Shown one piece after another: positions 25,464-35,659 of a stretch of 64,000 nucleotides of DNA; position 1 is the first letter of the stretch; each line of letters begins with the position of its first letter. Source of the DNA: Xanthobacteraceae bacterium (lineage in GTDB: Bacteria; Pseudomonadota; Alphaproteobacteria; Rhizobiales; Xanthobacteraceae); NCBI GenBank assembly GCA_024508855.1, contig JANINJ010000091.1, positions 1-64,000 of the forward strand. The letters are read 5' to 3'. The notes beneath the pieces were generated by a model, which had not been told where the DNA came from, did no database searches, and saw only the letters and a program-made list of their open reading frames with translations. Position numbers and translations under genes: made by a program.

Positions 25464-27074
25464 TCAGGCGGGCGCGTTGGATTTCACCAGCTTGTAGATC
25501 ACGGAATCCATCAGCGCCTGGAACGATGCATCGATGATATTGGGCGACACACCGATCGTCGTCCAGCGTTCACCGCCCTCGTCCTCGCTCTCGATCAGCA
25601 CGCGCGTCACGGCTTCGGTGCCGCCATTGAGGATACGCACGCGATAATCGATCAGCTTCAGGCCTTCGATGTACTTCTGATATTTTCCGAGGTCCTTGCG
25701 TAGCGCGACGTCGAGCGCATTCACCGGGCCGTTGCCTTCCGCGGCCGAGATCAGCATTTCGCCCTCGACTTCGACCTTCACCACCGCCATCGCCACCGTG
25801 ACGCGGCGCCCGTTGGCATTGTAGCGCTGCTCGACATTCACATCGAACTGCTCGACGTGGAAATAATCCGGCACTTTGCCAAGCGTACGTCGCGCCAAGA
25901 GGTCGAACGAGGCGTCGGCCGATTCATAGGCGTAACCAGCAGCTTCCCGCGACTTCATCTCGTCGATGAGGCGATTGAGTTTCGGATCGTTTTTGTCGAA
26001 CGGGATGCCGGCCCGTTCCAATTCGGCCAGTACGTTCGAGCGGCCCGCCTGATCCGACACCAGCACCTGGCGGTGGTTGCCGACCAAATCCGGCGTCACG
26101 TGCTCATAGGTCGCCGGGTCCTTCAGAATGGCCGAAGCGTGGATGCCGGTCTTGGTGACGAAAGCACTGGCACCGACATAGGGCGCATGCCGATCCGGCG
26201 CACGATTGAGGATATCGTCGAGCGCCCGCGAGGCCCGCACCAGCGTGGCGAGTTTTTCGTCCGACACCGAGATATCGAGCGTGTCGGAAAATTCCTTCTT
26301 CAGTTTCAGCGTCGGGATCAGCGAGCAGAGATTGGCGTTGCCGCAGCGCTCACCCAATCCATTCAACGTACCCTGAATTTGCCGAACACCGGCGCGCACC
26401 GCGGCAAGCGAATTCGCCACCGCCTGTTCGGTATCGTTATGAGCGTGAATGCCGACGTGGTCGCCGGGGATTTGTTTGACGACCTCCCGGACGATGGCCT
26501 CGACTTCATTCGGCATCGTTCCGCCGTTGGTGTCGCACAGCACGACCCAGCGCGCGCCGGCATCGTACGCAGCCTTGGCGCAGGACAGTGCGAATTCCGG
26601 GTCTTCCTTATAGCCGTCGAAGAAGTGCTCGCAGTCCAGCATCACTTCGCGGCCCGCAGCCTTGGCCGCGCTCACGCTGTCGCGGATCGAGGCGAGGTTT
26701 TCCTCCTTGGTGCTCTCCAGCGCAACGCGCACCTGGTACGCGGACGACTTGGCGACGAAACAGATGGCATCGGCCTTCGCTTCCAACAGCGCGGCGACGC
26801 CGGGATCGTTCGAGATCGAGCGCCCTGCCCGCCGCGTCATGCCGAACGCTGTGAAGCGCGCGTGCTGGAAATCCGGCTTCTCCGCGAAGAACTCGGTGTC
26901 CGCCGGATTGGCGCCGGGATAACCACCTTCCACATAATCGATGCCGAGATCGTCGAGCAGCGTTGCAATCATGCGCTTGTCATGGAGCGAGAAGTCGACG
27001 CCGTTGGTCTGCGCACCGTCGCGCAGGGTCGTATCGAACAGGTAAAGGCGCTCGCGGCTCATGGTCGTACTCAT
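25464..27074 (-). CDS. cimA: Citramalate synthase
   Basis: A 536-residue enzyme of the HMGL-like TIM-barrel family that condenses pyruvate and acetyl-CoA into (R)-citramalate, the first step of the threonine-independent route to isoleucine. The barrel starts with LFDTTLRDGAQTNGVDF; GIHAHNDTEQAVANSL gives the metal-binding HxH region and GLGERCGNANL follows. The C-terminal part (about 390-530) is the LeuA-type regulatory dimer domain, suggesting feedback control. ATG 27074 overlaps the stop of the acetyltransferase gene by 4 bases (ATGA). A second in-frame ATG at 27062 is possible. It is the last gene of the cysS unit. Confidence 0.93.
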   Translation of the reverse strand: MSTTMSRERLYLFDTTLRDGAQTNGVDFSLHDKRMIATLLDDLGIDYVEGGYPGANPADTEFFAEKPDFQHARFTAFGMTRRAGRSISNDPGVAALLEAKADAICFVAKSSAYQVRVALESTKEENLASIRDSVSAAKAAGREVMLDCEHFFDGYKEDPEFALSCAKAAYDAGARWVVLCDTNGGTMPNEVEAIVREVVKQIPGDHVGIHAHNDTEQAVANSLAAVRAGVRQIQGTLNGLGERCGNANLCSLIPTLKLKKEFSDTLDISVSDEKLATLVRASRALDDILNRAPDRHAPYVGASAFVTKTGIHASAILKDPATYEHVTPDLVGNHRQVLVSDQAGRSNVLAELERAGIPFDKNDPKLNRLIDEMKSREAAGYAYESADASFDLLARRTLGKVPDYFHVEQFDVNVEQRYNANGRRVTVAMAVVKVEVEGEMLISAAEGNGPVNALDVALRKDLGKYQKYIEGLKLIDYRVRILNGGTEAVTRVLIESEDEGGERWTTIGVSPNIIDASFQALMDSVIYKLVKSNAPA

Positions 27075-27571
27075 GTTGCTGTCCCAGGCCCGCCATCCGC
27101 GGCCAGGGTCTTCTGCATGGTGGTATTGGCCAGCCATTCATCGCCGACCGTGACGCTGTTGCGTTGCTTGGGAATGTAGCCGCGCTTTTCGAACAGTCCC
27201 TGCGCGGTATCGCTGGCATCGACCGTGAGCTGTTTGGCGCCGCGCGCGGTGGCGAGCTTTTCCAGCGCGTCGCACAGCATGGTAGCGATGCCCTGTCGCG
27301 CAACGTTCGGATGCACGTAAAGCAGGTCGATATGATCCGCGCCCTTGAGCGAGGCAAAGCCCACCGGCACACCGTCGATGGTTGCAATCAACGTCAACTC
27401 TCCGGCCAGCCGCGCGCCGAACTTCTCTTCATCGTCGGCTGTGGAGGCCCACGCCAGTTGCTGGGCTTCGCTGTAATCGTCGCCGGTCAATTCCTCGATG
27501 CTGGCAATGAAGATCGCAGCCAGCACCGGCACGTCGGCCGGCAGAAACGGACGCAGTGCAGGCGCACTCAT
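27071..27571 (-). CDS. GNAT-family N-acetyltransferase
   Basis: A 166-residue GNAT domain. The acetyl-CoA pyrophosphate loop is [13 protein letters not shown] (about residues 87-99), preceded by a beta-bulge strand [23 protein letters not shown] near 128 is the usual end of the fold. Both ends overlap the neighbours by 4 bases (ATGA with cysS and with cimA), so it is surely co-translated with them. The substrate is unknown. The place between a cysteinyl-tRNA synthetase and citramalate synthase does not name it; protein N-terminal or amino-acid acetylation are both possible. Confidence 0.88.
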   Translation of the reverse strand: MSAPALRPFLPADVPVLAAIFIASIEELTGDDYSEAQQLAWASTADDEEKFGARLAGELTLIATIDGVPVGFASLKGADHIDLLYVHPNVARQGIATMLCDALEKLATARGAKQLTVDASDTAQGLFEKRGYIPKQRNSVTVGDEWLANTTMQKTLAADGGPGTAT

Positions 27572-29016
27572 CGCGCAGCCTCCCATGTCGTGACGGGTTT
27601 GCCGTCGGCATCCTTGCCGTCCTTGAGCACGATCCCCATGGCGGCGAGTTCGTCGCGGATGCGATCGGATTCTTTCCAATCCTTTGCGGCGCGCGCGGCC
27701 GTGCGGGCGGCGATACGCTGTTCGATCTCGGCCGGCGTCAGCGGCTGCACGATCACCTTGATCGGCGCATTGTTCATATGCACTTCGTATGCGGACGTGC
27801 CGGCTCCCCCGGCATTGCGCTGAAGATTGCGTTGCTCGCAAGTGAATCCAAGGAACGTCAGCGCCGCACGCAGTTCCGCCAGCCGCTTGGCCTTGTGCAA
27901 CGCGTGGAGCGCAGCGATCATGCCCGAGGTGTTGAGATCGTCCGCCAGCGGCGCAAGCACTTCGTCTGGGATGTTCGGGGCAAGCTTCACGCCTTCCAGA
28001 TCGCCATACCAGCGCCACAGCGTCTTGTGCGCTTCATCGAGCGTCTTCGCGGTCCAGTCGATCGGCTGGCGATAATGCGTCCCAAGCATCGCGAAGCGCA
28101 ACGCGTCACCCGGCCAGGCATAACCGGCCCAGCCTTCGCGCAGCTCGCGGATAGTGACGAAGTTGCCGAGCGACTTCGACATCTTCTCGCCTTCGACCTG
28201 CAGGAAGCCGTTGTGCATCCAGATATTGGCCATGCGTTCTTCATGGAAGGCACAGCACGATTGCGCCAATTCGTTCTCGTGGTGCGGAAACACCAGGTCG
28301 ATGCCGCCACCATGAATGTCGAACTGTTTGCCGAGATGCTTCCACGCCATCGCCGAGCACTCGATATGCCAGCCCGGGCGCCCCTCCGCCTCGATGCCGC
28401 CCGGCGACGGCCACGACGGCTCGCCCGGCTTCGACGGCTTCCACAACACGAAATCCATCGCATCGCGCTTGTAGGGAGCGACGTCGACGCGCGCGCCGGC
28501 CATCATCTCGTCGAGCGACCGCCGCGCCAGCGTGCCGTAATGCGGATCCGATGCGACGTTGAACAGGACGTGATCCTGTTCGACATAGGCGTGACCATCG
28601 GCAATCAGCATTTCGATGATCGTCCGCATTTCGGCGATGTGCTCAGTAGCACGCGGCTCAACACTCGGCCGCAGGCAGCCGAGCGCATCCACATCGGCGT
28701 GAAACTGCTTCTCCGTTTCGCCGGTGACCTTGCGGATCGCCTCGTTCAGCGGCAGGCCGGGAAAGTCGCGCGCCGCGCGCGCGTTGATCTTGTCATCCAC
28801 GTCGGTAATGTTGCGAACGTAGGTGACCTGCTGGTCGCCGTAGACGTGCCGCAGCAGCCGAAAAAGCACGTCGAATACGATGACCGGCCGCGCATTACCG
28901 ATATGCGCGAAGTCGTAGACCGTCGGCCCGCAGACATACATGCGCACGTTCGCCGCATCGATCGGCTGGAACGGCCGTTTCTCTTTGGTCAGGGTATCGT
29001 AAAGGCGAAGGTCCAT
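27568..29016 (-). CDS. cysS: Cysteinyl-tRNA synthetase
   Basis: A 482-residue class Ia aminoacyl-tRNA synthetase. The HIGH-type motif is HIGN in [12 protein letters not shown] and the KMSKS loop is [11 protein letters not shown] (about residues 277-287). Zinc-binding cysteines include the one in [11 protein letters not shown]. The enzyme charges tRNA-Cys in the cytoplasm and is slightly longer than the E. coli enzyme (461). The start is ATG 29016. It heads a tightly packed unit cysS-GNAT-cimA with 4-base overlaps at both junctions. Confidence 0.95.
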   Translation of the reverse strand: MDLRLYDTLTKEKRPFQPIDAANVRMYVCGPTVYDFAHIGNARPVIVFDVLFRLLRHVYGDQQVTYVRNITDVDDKINARAARDFPGLPLNEAIRKVTGETEKQFHADVDALGCLRPSVEPRATEHIAEMRTIIEMLIADGHAYVEQDHVLFNVASDPHYGTLARRSLDEMMAGARVDVAPYKRDAMDFVLWKPSKPGEPSWPSPGGIEAEGRPGWHIECSAMAWKHLGKQFDIHGGGIDLVFPHHENELAQSCCAFHEERMANIWMHNGFLQVEGEKMSKSLGNFVTIRELREGWAGYAWPGDALRFAMLGTHYRQPIDWTAKTLDEAHKTLWRWYGDLEGVKLAPNIPDEVLAPLADDLNTSGMIAALHALHKAKRLAELRAALTFLGFTCEQRNLQRNAGGAGTSAYEVHMNNAPIKVIVQPLTPAEIEQRIAARTAARAAKDWKESDRIRDELAAMGIVLKDGKDADGKPVTTWEAAR

Positions 29017-29291
29017 AGGTTCCCGTCCCTTGCGGCCGGGCGTCCATTGATCTCAGGATTTTGAGAAAAGACGGCCTCAGCCAGCGAAAGCGCTAGCTAA
29101 TAATCCCGCAGCGAATGCCACAATCGGTGAGGAGGCCGTACATGGCGGCACCATGGGGCACCCGAGGGGATTCCGTCAAGGGCCTGATCGGGGACGATTT
29201 TCGCCAGACGATCGGTCCCGGCCCCAAGGTTAATCATTTTTAATGTTTTAGGCGTACCGAAGTCGGAAATGCAGTCCCGGTCCGGTGCGTT

Positions 29292-29600
29292 ATGAAATCC
29301 ATTCTTGCCTTGGTCGCCTTTGTAACGCTCAGTGCCGTATCGGTGGCCCACGCCGACAACCGCATTTTCATCGTCGCAAACCAGCCGGACGGCTACGGCA
29401 TCGACGAATGCCTCGCCAGAGGCGAGAAATGCGGGACTTACGCGGCGCGATCCTACTGCCAGTCGCGCGATTTCACCGAAGCGACCGCCTTTCACCGCGT
29501 AAATCCCGACGAAGTCACGGGCTCGATCCAGAAGGTCGCAAGCGCAAGCTGCCGCGGCTCCGGCTGCGCCGAATACGTCGCCATTACCTGCCATCGCTGA
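29292..29600 (+). CDS. Small secreted cysteine-rich protein, unknown function
   Basis: A 102-residue protein with a clear Sec signal peptide (residues 1-21, MKSILALVAFVTLSAVSVAHA) and a mature part of about 81 residues with six cysteines (CLARGEKC, SYCQS, SCRGSGC, ITCH). Even cysteine number and export suggest disulfide bonds in the periplasm. I recall similar small hypothetical proteins in Bradyrhizobium relatives, but no function. It is divergent from cysS with 275 bases between, in which I see no other gene. Confidence 0.7.
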   Translation: MKSILALVAFVTLSAVSVAHADNRIFIVANQPDGYGIDECLARGEKCGTYAARSYCQSRDFTEATAFHRVNPDEVTGSIQKVASASCRGSGCAEYVAITCHR

Positions 29601-29871
29601 GGCCGGCCCTCCTGCCCTGCTCTGTCGGCTCCACGCCGCCACACTGGCGCCGCGGAAACGACGTGACGCCGCCGTGAGAAGCCGCTAACCACATTGTTAT
29701 CGGCGCGACCACCCCGTGCGGCCGCCGAAAGCCTCGTCACGAGCGTGAAATGCTATAAGGGCTGCACGAATCGTGCGCGAAATCTGCAATAGCGCGAACC
29801 GGTTCAGCGAGGCGTGGTTCCTCGCGTGCATCGGTTTTCACTCTGCGCGAAATGGCCGTGTTGATCGAAAT

Positions 29872-31008
29872 ATGCCTGCACCGTTGATGCCTTCGCTTCT
29901 CCGCTTCATTGCCGCCGGCGCCATGTGCCTGAGTGTGACGGCGCTCGCCACGGAGGTACACGCGCAAGGTTACCCCGTTCAACAGCAGGGCTATCCGCAG
30001 CAGCCACCGCCTGCGCAATCCAATCCGATGTGCGTGCGGCTCGAGGCTCAGCTTGCCACGATCGATCGCGGCGATGCCGATCCCGCCCGGGCCGAGCAGA
30101 TCCGGCGTTATGAAGATGCCGCGTCGAAGCAGCAGCACGAGCTGGACCGCGTCACCATCCAGGCCAAGCGCATGGGTTGCGACAGTTCGGGGTTCTTCTC
30201 GCTGTTCAACGGCCAGTCGGCGCAGTGCGGTCCGGTCAACAACCAGATCCAGCAGATGCGCGCCAATCTCGAGCAAATGACCACGAGCCTCGAGCAGTTG
30301 CGTGGCGGCGGCGGACAGCAGCGCGCGAGCCAGCGCCGCTCCGTGTTGCTGGCGCTGGCGCAGAACAATTGCGGACCGCAATATGCCAATGCCGTGCGCG
30401 CTCCGAGCGGACCCGGCGGCTTTTTCGAGAATCTGTTCGGCGGTGGCAACAACGGCGGCGGTGGTGAAGACGTCGTTATTCCGCCTCCGCAGCAAGGCGG
30501 TGCGCCGTCGGGAACTTTTCGCACCGTCTGTGTGCGCGCCTGCGACGGCTATTATTTCCCGATCTCGTTTGCGACCGTGCCGAGCCGCTTCCCCGACGAC
30601 GAGCGCACCTGCAAGAACCAGTGCCCGGCCGCACAGGCCAGCCTGTTCACCTATCGCAATCCCGGCGAGGACATGAATCAGGCCGTCTCGATTTCCGGAC
30701 AGCCTTATTCATCGCTGCCGAATGCCTTCAAATACCGGAAGGAATTCAACCCGTCGTGCAGTTGCAAACCGGCCGGCGAAACCTGGGCCGAGGCGCTGAA
30801 AAACGTCGACGACAAGTCATCGCTACAGCAGGGCGACATCATCGTCACCGAAGACCGCGCCAAGAAGATGTCGCAGGCTCCGAAAGCGCCACAAAAGAAA
30901 GGCGCGCCTGCTCCCGATGCGCAGGGGGAGGCTCCGCCAGCGTCGTCCGGCACCAACGGCAACGGCACCATTCGCAATGTGGGACCGAAATACCTTCAGG
31001 GGCACTGA
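29872..31008 (+). CDS. DUF2865 family secreted protein
   Basis: A 378-residue exported protein. A signal peptide (about residues 1-31, ending EVHAQG) is followed by a Gln/Pro-rich linker, a helical region likely to form a coiled coil (about 45-150), a Gly-rich stretch, and a cysteine-rich core with FRTVCVRACDGYYFPISF and DERTCKNQCPAAQASLF (about 215-260), the hallmark of DUF2865. The C-terminus is low-complexity. Function is unknown; the family is confined, as far as I know, to alphaproteobacteria. ATG 29872 fits the signal peptide. Its stop lies 13 bases from the convergent nadE gene. Confidence 0.78.
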   Translation: MPAPLMPSLLRFIAAGAMCLSVTALATEVHAQGYPVQQQGYPQQPPPAQSNPMCVRLEAQLATIDRGDADPARAEQIRRYEDAASKQQHELDRVTIQAKRMGCDSSGFFSLFNGQSAQCGPVNNQIQQMRANLEQMTTSLEQLRGGGGQQRASQRRSVLLALAQNNCGPQYANAVRAPSGPGGFFENLFGGGNNGGGGEDVVIPPPQQGGAPSGTFRTVCVRACDGYYFPISFATVPSRFPDDERTCKNQCPAAQASLFTYRNPGEDMNQAVSISGQPYSSLPNAFKYRKEFNPSCSCKPAGETWAEALKNVDDKSSLQQGDIIVTEDRAKKMSQAPKAPQKKGAPAPDAQGEAPPASSGTNGNGTIRNVGPKYLQGH

Positions 31009-31021
31009 GCCTTACTGAGGC

Positions 31022-32776
31022 CTATCCTTCGAATACATCCGTCGATGCCTTGCCGGCGCGTGACACCAGCGTGTCATCCGCCTTCGGCAACGGCTTGCCC
31101 GGATCGCGGAATCGATTGGTGATCGGATAGCGGCGATCGCGGCCGAAATTCTTGCGCGTCACCTTCACGCCCGGCGCGGCCTGCCGCCGCTTGTATTCGG
31201 CGATGTTCAGCAGACGATCGATCCGCGTCACCACATCGCGCTCGAAGCCTGCAGCCACGATATCGGCCAGCGGCTCCTCACGTTCCACCAGCCGCTCCAG
31301 AATGGCATCGAGGATATCGTAAGGCGGCAATGAATCCTGGTCGGTCTGGTTTTCGCGCAGTTCAGCCGTCGGCGGACGCACGATGATATTTTCAGGAATG
31401 ACCTCGCCGGACGGGCCGAGCGCACCGTCGGGCTTCCATGAATTACGCAGGCGCGACAGCCGGAATACTTCGGTCTTGTAGATATCCTTGATCGGGTTGA
31501 AGCCGCCGTTCATGTCGCCGTAGAGCGTGGCGTAGCCGACGGACATTTCCGACTTGTTGCCGGTAGTGACGACCATCGCGCCGGTCTTGTTGGAGATCGC
31601 CATCAGCAAGGTGCCGCGCGCACGGGCCTGCAGGTTTTCCTCGGTAATGTCGCGCGGCAGGCCCTTGAAGGTTTGCGACAGGATCGCCTCGAAACCGTTC
31701 ACTGCATCCGCAATGGGAAGGATTTCGTAGCGAATGCCGAGCGCCTTTACGAGTTTCGCCGCATCATCGAGCGACACTTGCGCGGTGTACTTGAACGGCA
31801 GCATGACGCCGCGTACGCGATCCGCCCCTAACGCATCTACCGCTATGGCGGCGCAGAGCGCCGAGTCGATGCCACCGGATACGCCCATCAGCACGCCGGG
31901 AAAGCCGTTCTTGCCGACGTAATCGCGAAGCCCAAGCACGCAGGCGGCATAATCGCCCTCGTCGCCGTCGAGCACCGGCGCGACAGGACCCTTGCAATGC
32001 CAGCCGTTGGCGCCCTTCACCCATTGCAGCGTCGTGATGTTTTCCTCGAACGCCGGAAGTTGCGCCGCCAGCGAACGATCCGCATTCAGCGCGAACGACG
32101 CGCCATCGAACACCAGTTCATCCTGTCCGCCGACCTGATTGAGATAGACCAGCGGCAACCCGCTCTCGGTAACTCGCGCGACAGAAATACCGAGGCGAAT
32201 GTCGGTCTTGCCGCGCGCATAGGGCGAGCCGTTCGGCACCACCAGAATTTCCGCACCGGTCTCGGCCAGACACTCGACGACGTTCTCGTAGTCCTCGGAT
32301 TCCTCGAGCCAGGTATCCTCGCAGATCGGCACGCCGACGCGTACGCCGGCAATGGTGACCGGCCCCGCGGCTGGTCCACGCGCAAACACACGCTTTTCGT
32401 CGAATACGCCGTAATTCGGCAGGTTGGCCTTGTAGCGCAGGGCCGCGATGCGCCCGTCGGCCAGCAGTGCGCAGGCGTTATAGAGCTTGCCGCCATCGAC
32501 CCAAGGCGTACCGATCAGCATGGCGGGATTACCAGCGCTTTCGCGCGCCAGTTCTTCGATGGCCGCGCGGCAGGTCGCCTGGAAGGCCGGCTTCAGCACC
32601 AGATCTTCCGGCGGATAACCGGCGATGAACAATTCGGGGAGCACCACGAGGTGGGCACCCGCAGCCTTCGCCTGCGCGCGCGCATCGCGCGCCTTCGCGG
32701 CGTTGCCGGGAATATCGCCGACCGTCGGATTGAGCTGGGCCAGCGTGATCTTGAATTCGGAAACGGATTGGGTCAT
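31022..32776 (-). CDS. nadE: Glutamine-dependent NAD+ synthetase
   Basis: A 584-residue two-domain enzyme. The N-terminal nitrilase-type glutaminase (about 1-260) has its Glu (LPELFIAGYPPEDL), Lys (YKANLPNYGVFDEKRVF) and nucleophile Cys (VPICEDTW). The C-terminal NAD synthase domain (about 280-570) has the ATP-binding PP-loop SGGIDSALCAAIAVDALG. It makes NAD+ from deamido-NAD+ using glutamine as ammonia source. It lies 44 bases after dgkA on the same strand, possibly the last gene of an aroG-dgkA-nadE unit. Confidence 0.94.
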   Translation of the reverse strand: MTQSVSEFKITLAQLNPTVGDIPGNAAKARDARAQAKAAGAHLVVLPELFIAGYPPEDLVLKPAFQATCRAAIEELARESAGNPAMLIGTPWVDGGKLYNACALLADGRIAALRYKANLPNYGVFDEKRVFARGPAAGPVTIAGVRVGVPICEDTWLEESEDYENVVECLAETGAEILVVPNGSPYARGKTDIRLGISVARVTESGLPLVYLNQVGGQDELVFDGASFALNADRSLAAQLPAFEENITTLQWVKGANGWHCKGPVAPVLDGDEGDYAACVLGLRDYVGKNGFPGVLMGVSGGIDSALCAAIAVDALGADRVRGVMLPFKYTAQVSLDDAAKLVKALGIRYEILPIADAVNGFEAILSQTFKGLPRDITEENLQARARGTLLMAISNKTGAMVVTTGNKSEMSVGYATLYGDMNGGFNPIKDIYKTEVFRLSRLRNSWKPDGALGPSGEVIPENIIVRPPTAELRENQTDQDSLPPYDILDAILERLVEREEPLADIVAAGFERDVVTRIDRLLNIAEYKRRQAAPGVKVTRKNFGRDRRYPITNRFRDPGKPLPKADDTLVSRAGKASTDVFEG

Positions 32777-32820
32777 GCGCGCATCTAGCCTTGCTGGCTC
32801 ACCTTACACAATCGATAGAG

Positions 32821-33174
32821 CTAGACCCAACCTATGCGTTCCGCGATGGCGAACAGCCAGGTGAGGCCGGCGATGGCGAGCGCCACCCCGACCGCGGCCG
32901 ATCCCATGTCCTTGACCTGACCGATCTGCTTGTCGTGATCGGTGGTCAGCCGGTCGGCCAGCTTCTCGATCGCGGTGTTGAGCAGTTCGACGACGAGCAC
33001 CAGCAGCACGACGACGACCATTTCGATCCGGCGCGCCGGCGTGGTGCCGATCAGCCAGGCCAGCGGCACTGACAGGATCAGCGCCGCCAGTTCCTCGCGG
33101 ATGGCTTGTTCCGAGCGAAGGGCGAAGATCAATCCGTTCCAGGAATTGACCGTGGCCCGCCACATGCGAACCAC
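32821..33174 (-). CDS. dgkA: Diacylglycerol kinase
   Basis: A 117-residue membrane enzyme with three transmembrane helices. The DgkA signature ELLNTAIEKLADR (about residues 63-75) holds the catalytic glutamate and is followed by KQIGQVKDMGSAAV. It recycles diacylglycerol to phosphatidic acid in the inner membrane. GTG 33174 is chosen as start: it has GGGA upstream and gives an N-terminus (MVRMWRATVNSWNG) like that of relatives; ATG 33165 is the alternative. It begins 1 base after the end of the DAHP synthase gene. Confidence 0.92.
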   Translation of the reverse strand: MVRMWRATVNSWNGLIFALRSEQAIREELAALILSVPLAWLIGTTPARRIEMVVVVLLVLVVELLNTAIEKLADRLTTDHDKQIGQVKDMGSAAVGVALAIAGLTWLFAIAERIGWV

Positions 33175-33175
33175 A

Positions 33176-34564
33176 TTACATTCCCGCGGCAGCCGGCATC
33201 GGTTCGGCCTTGCCTGCCCGCTCCTGCTTGAGCAGTTCGGCGATCAGGAACGCCATGTCGATCGACTGCTCGGCGTTGAGCCGCGGATCGCAGACCGTGT
33301 GGTAGCGGTCGTTGAGATGCTCGTCGGTGATGGCGCGTGCGCCGCCGATGCATTCGGTGACGTCCTGCCCGGTCATCTCCAGATGCACACCGCCGGCGTA
33401 AGTGCCTTCCGCCGCGTGCACGTTGAAGAACGACTTCACCTCGGAAAGGATGCGATCGAACGGCCGGGTCTTGTAGCCGGTGGTCGAGGTGATGGTGTTG
33501 CCGTGCATCGGATCGCACGACCACACGACCACGCGCCCTTCCCGCTTCACCGCGCGCACCAGCGGCGGCAGCCCGTCGGCGACCTTGTCGGAGCCGAAGC
33601 GGCTGATCAGCGTCAGACGGCCGGGTTCGTTCTCCGGATTGAGCACGTCGATGAGTTTCAAGAGATCGTCCGGCTTCAGCGACGGTCCACACTTGAGCCC
33701 GATCGGGTTCTTGATGCCGCGGAAGTACTCCACATGGGCGTGGTCGAGCTGCCGCGTACGATCGCCGATCCAGATCATATGACCGGAAGTCGCGTACCAG
33801 TCGCCCGTCGTCGAATCGACGCGCGTCAGCGCCTGCTCGTAACCGAGCAGCAGCGCTTCATGGCTGGTGTAGAAATCCGTCGAACGCAATTCCGGGTGGC
33901 TCTCCAGATTGAGCCCGCATGCGCGCATGAAATTCAGCGCATCGGAAATGCGGTCGGCCAGTTCCTTGTAACGGCGCGACTGCTGCGAGTCCTTCAGGAA
34001 ACCCAGCATCCATTCGTGCACGCTGCCGAGATTGGCATAGCCGCCGGTCGCGAAGGCGCGCAGCAGGTTCAGCGTCGCCGCCGACTGCCGATACGCCATC
34101 ATCTGGCGCTGCGGATCGGGCACGCGGGCCTGCGCGGTGAACGCGATGTCGTTGACGATATCGCCGCGGTAGCTCGGTAACTCGACACCGTCGATCTTTT
34201 CAGTCGGCGAGGATCGCGGCTTGGCGAATTGCCCCGCGACGCGGCCGACCTTCACCACTGGCAGCGCGCCGGCATAGGTCAGCACCACCGCCATCTGCAG
34301 CAGCACGCGGAAGAAATCGCGGATATTGTTGGCGCCGTGTTCGGCGAAACTCTCGGCACAGTCGCCGCCCTGAAGCAGGAAAGCCTCGCCGTTTGCGACT
34401 CGGGCGAGAGACTTCTTGAGGTTGCGCGCCTCACCGGCAAAAACCAGCGGCGGAAAGGTCGCAAGCTGCGCCTCGACGTCGGCCAAAGCCTTCGCATCGG
34501 GATAAGCCGGCATTTGCACCACCGGCTTGTTGCGCCAACTGTCGGGTGTCCACCGCTCGGACAT
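33176..34564 (-). CDS. aroG: Class II 3-deoxy-7-phosphoheptulonate (DAHP) synthase
   Basis: A 462-residue class II (plant/actinobacterial-type) DAHP synthase, the first step of the shikimate pathway, joining phosphoenolpyruvate and erythrose 4-phosphate. Conserved parts include [29 protein letters not shown] with the metal/redox Cys, [12 protein letters not shown] and [19 protein letters not shown]. Class II enzymes often lack the simple feedback domains of class I; none is visible. dgkA follows within one base. The upstream gap (168 bases) is shared with the divergent hydrolase gene. Confidence 0.94.
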   Translation of the reverse strand: MSERWTPDSWRNKPVVQMPAYPDAKALADVEAQLATFPPLVFAGEARNLKKSLARVANGEAFLLQGGDCAESFAEHGANNIRDFFRVLLQMAVVLTYAGALPVVKVGRVAGQFAKPRSSPTEKIDGVELPSYRGDIVNDIAFTAQARVPDPQRQMMAYRQSAATLNLLRAFATGGYANLGSVHEWMLGFLKDSQQSRRYKELADRISDALNFMRACGLNLESHPELRSTDFYTSHEALLLGYEQALTRVDSTTGDWYATSGHMIWIGDRTRQLDHAHVEYFRGIKNPIGLKCGPSLKPDDLLKLIDVLNPENEPGRLTLISRFGSDKVADGLPPLVRAVKREGRVVVWSCDPMHGNTITSTTGYKTRPFDRILSEVKSFFNVHAAEGTYAGGVHLEMTGQDVTECIGGARAITDEHLNDRYHTVCDPRLNAEQSIDMAFLIAELLKQERAGKAEPMPAAAGM

Positions 34565-34732
34565 GGTCTAGTACTCCTGAGGAAAAAGCCGCGGCGAAGC
34601 ATGCCAGCGGATCGGCGGGTTATACACAGCCTAAGGGCATCCCGCCAGTTGGAAATCACCCTTGCAATACAATACCTTGCGGCGAGCGCGAAATTCGCAT
34701 TTTCTGGATCCCGCAAGACCCTGGGACCGACC

Positions 34733-35641
34733 GTGACCGACGCAGTACAAGACGACGTTTTCTCCGACGACATCATCGTGCCCGCCACAGATGGTTTTGC
34801 ACTCGGGGCAACCCTGTTCTTGCCGCGTACCGTCAAGCGCCGACACGCCGTGCTGATCAACTCGGCGACCGCCGTTCCTCGACTGTTCTACCGGGGATTC
34901 GCCAGCTACCTGGCGCGGCAGGGCTGCGCCGTGCTCGCCTACGACTATCGCGGCATCGGCGGCTCGCGCCTGAAATCAAAAACCGATCCTGCCCGTGCGC
35001 AATCGCTGCGCGGCTTCGACACCTCGATGACCGATTGGGCGGCGAAAGACGTGACGGGGGCTGTCACCTGGATGCGCCAGCGCTACAGCAGTTTGCCGTT
35101 GCTCTATGTCGGTCACTCGTTTGGCGGACAGGCTCTGGGATTGCTGCCCAACAACACCGAAGTCTCGCGCGCGCTGTTCGTCTCCGCGCAGGCCGCCTAC
35201 TGGAAGCTGATGCCCGCGCCCGAACGCTATCGCGTGTATCTTTTCATGAATTTCCTCGGCGTGCCGGCCGCCCGCCTGCTCGGCTATCTGCCCGGCCGCA
35301 TGATGCTGGGCCAGGATCTGCCGAAGGGCGTATTTCTGGAATGGACGCGCTGGGTGATGAACGAGCGCTATCTGCTCGGTGATCCAACGCTTGCCGCGCT
35401 TGCAAACTTCCCGAACTATCGTGGCGCGTTGCGCGCGCTGTGCTTCACCGACGACACCTGGGCGCCGCGCCCTTCCGTCGAACTGTTGTGTTCGGGTTTT
35501 ACCTCGACGACTCCCGAGATCGTTTCGATCGCCCCCGCAGATGCGGGCGTCAAGAAGATCGGTCATATGGGATTCTTCCGCAGCGAGCACCGCGACACGC
35601 TGTGGGCCGCGGCCGCGGACTGGCTCGGTGTAATCGAATAA
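34733..35641 (+). CDS. Alpha/beta hydrolase
   Basis: A 302-residue alpha/beta hydrolase. The nucleophile elbow is GHSFGGQ with Ser129; the oxyanion strand region is HAVLINSATAVPR and a lid-like segment spans about 150-215. The catalytic His is probably in KKIGHMGFFRSEH near the C-terminus. The layout matches a COG4757-type predicted hydrolase group with unknown substrate. Start is GTG 34733, with GGGA upstream at SD distance; the long open frame before it covers the intergenic gap and is not expected to be coding. Confidence 0.75.
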   Translation: MTDAVQDDVFSDDIIVPATDGFALGATLFLPRTVKRRHAVLINSATAVPRLFYRGFASYLARQGCAVLAYDYRGIGGSRLKSKTDPARAQSLRGFDTSMTDWAAKDVTGAVTWMRQRYSSLPLLYVGHSFGGQALGLLPNNTEVSRALFVSAQAAYWKLMPAPERYRVYLFMNFLGVPAARLLGYLPGRMMLGQDLPKGVFLEWTRWVMNERYLLGDPTLAALANFPNYRGALRALCFTDDTWAPRPSVELLCSGFTSTTPEIVSIAPADAGVKKIGHMGFFRSEHRDTLWAAAADWLGVIE

Positions 35642-35659
35642 ACGACCGCGAGCGGCGTG

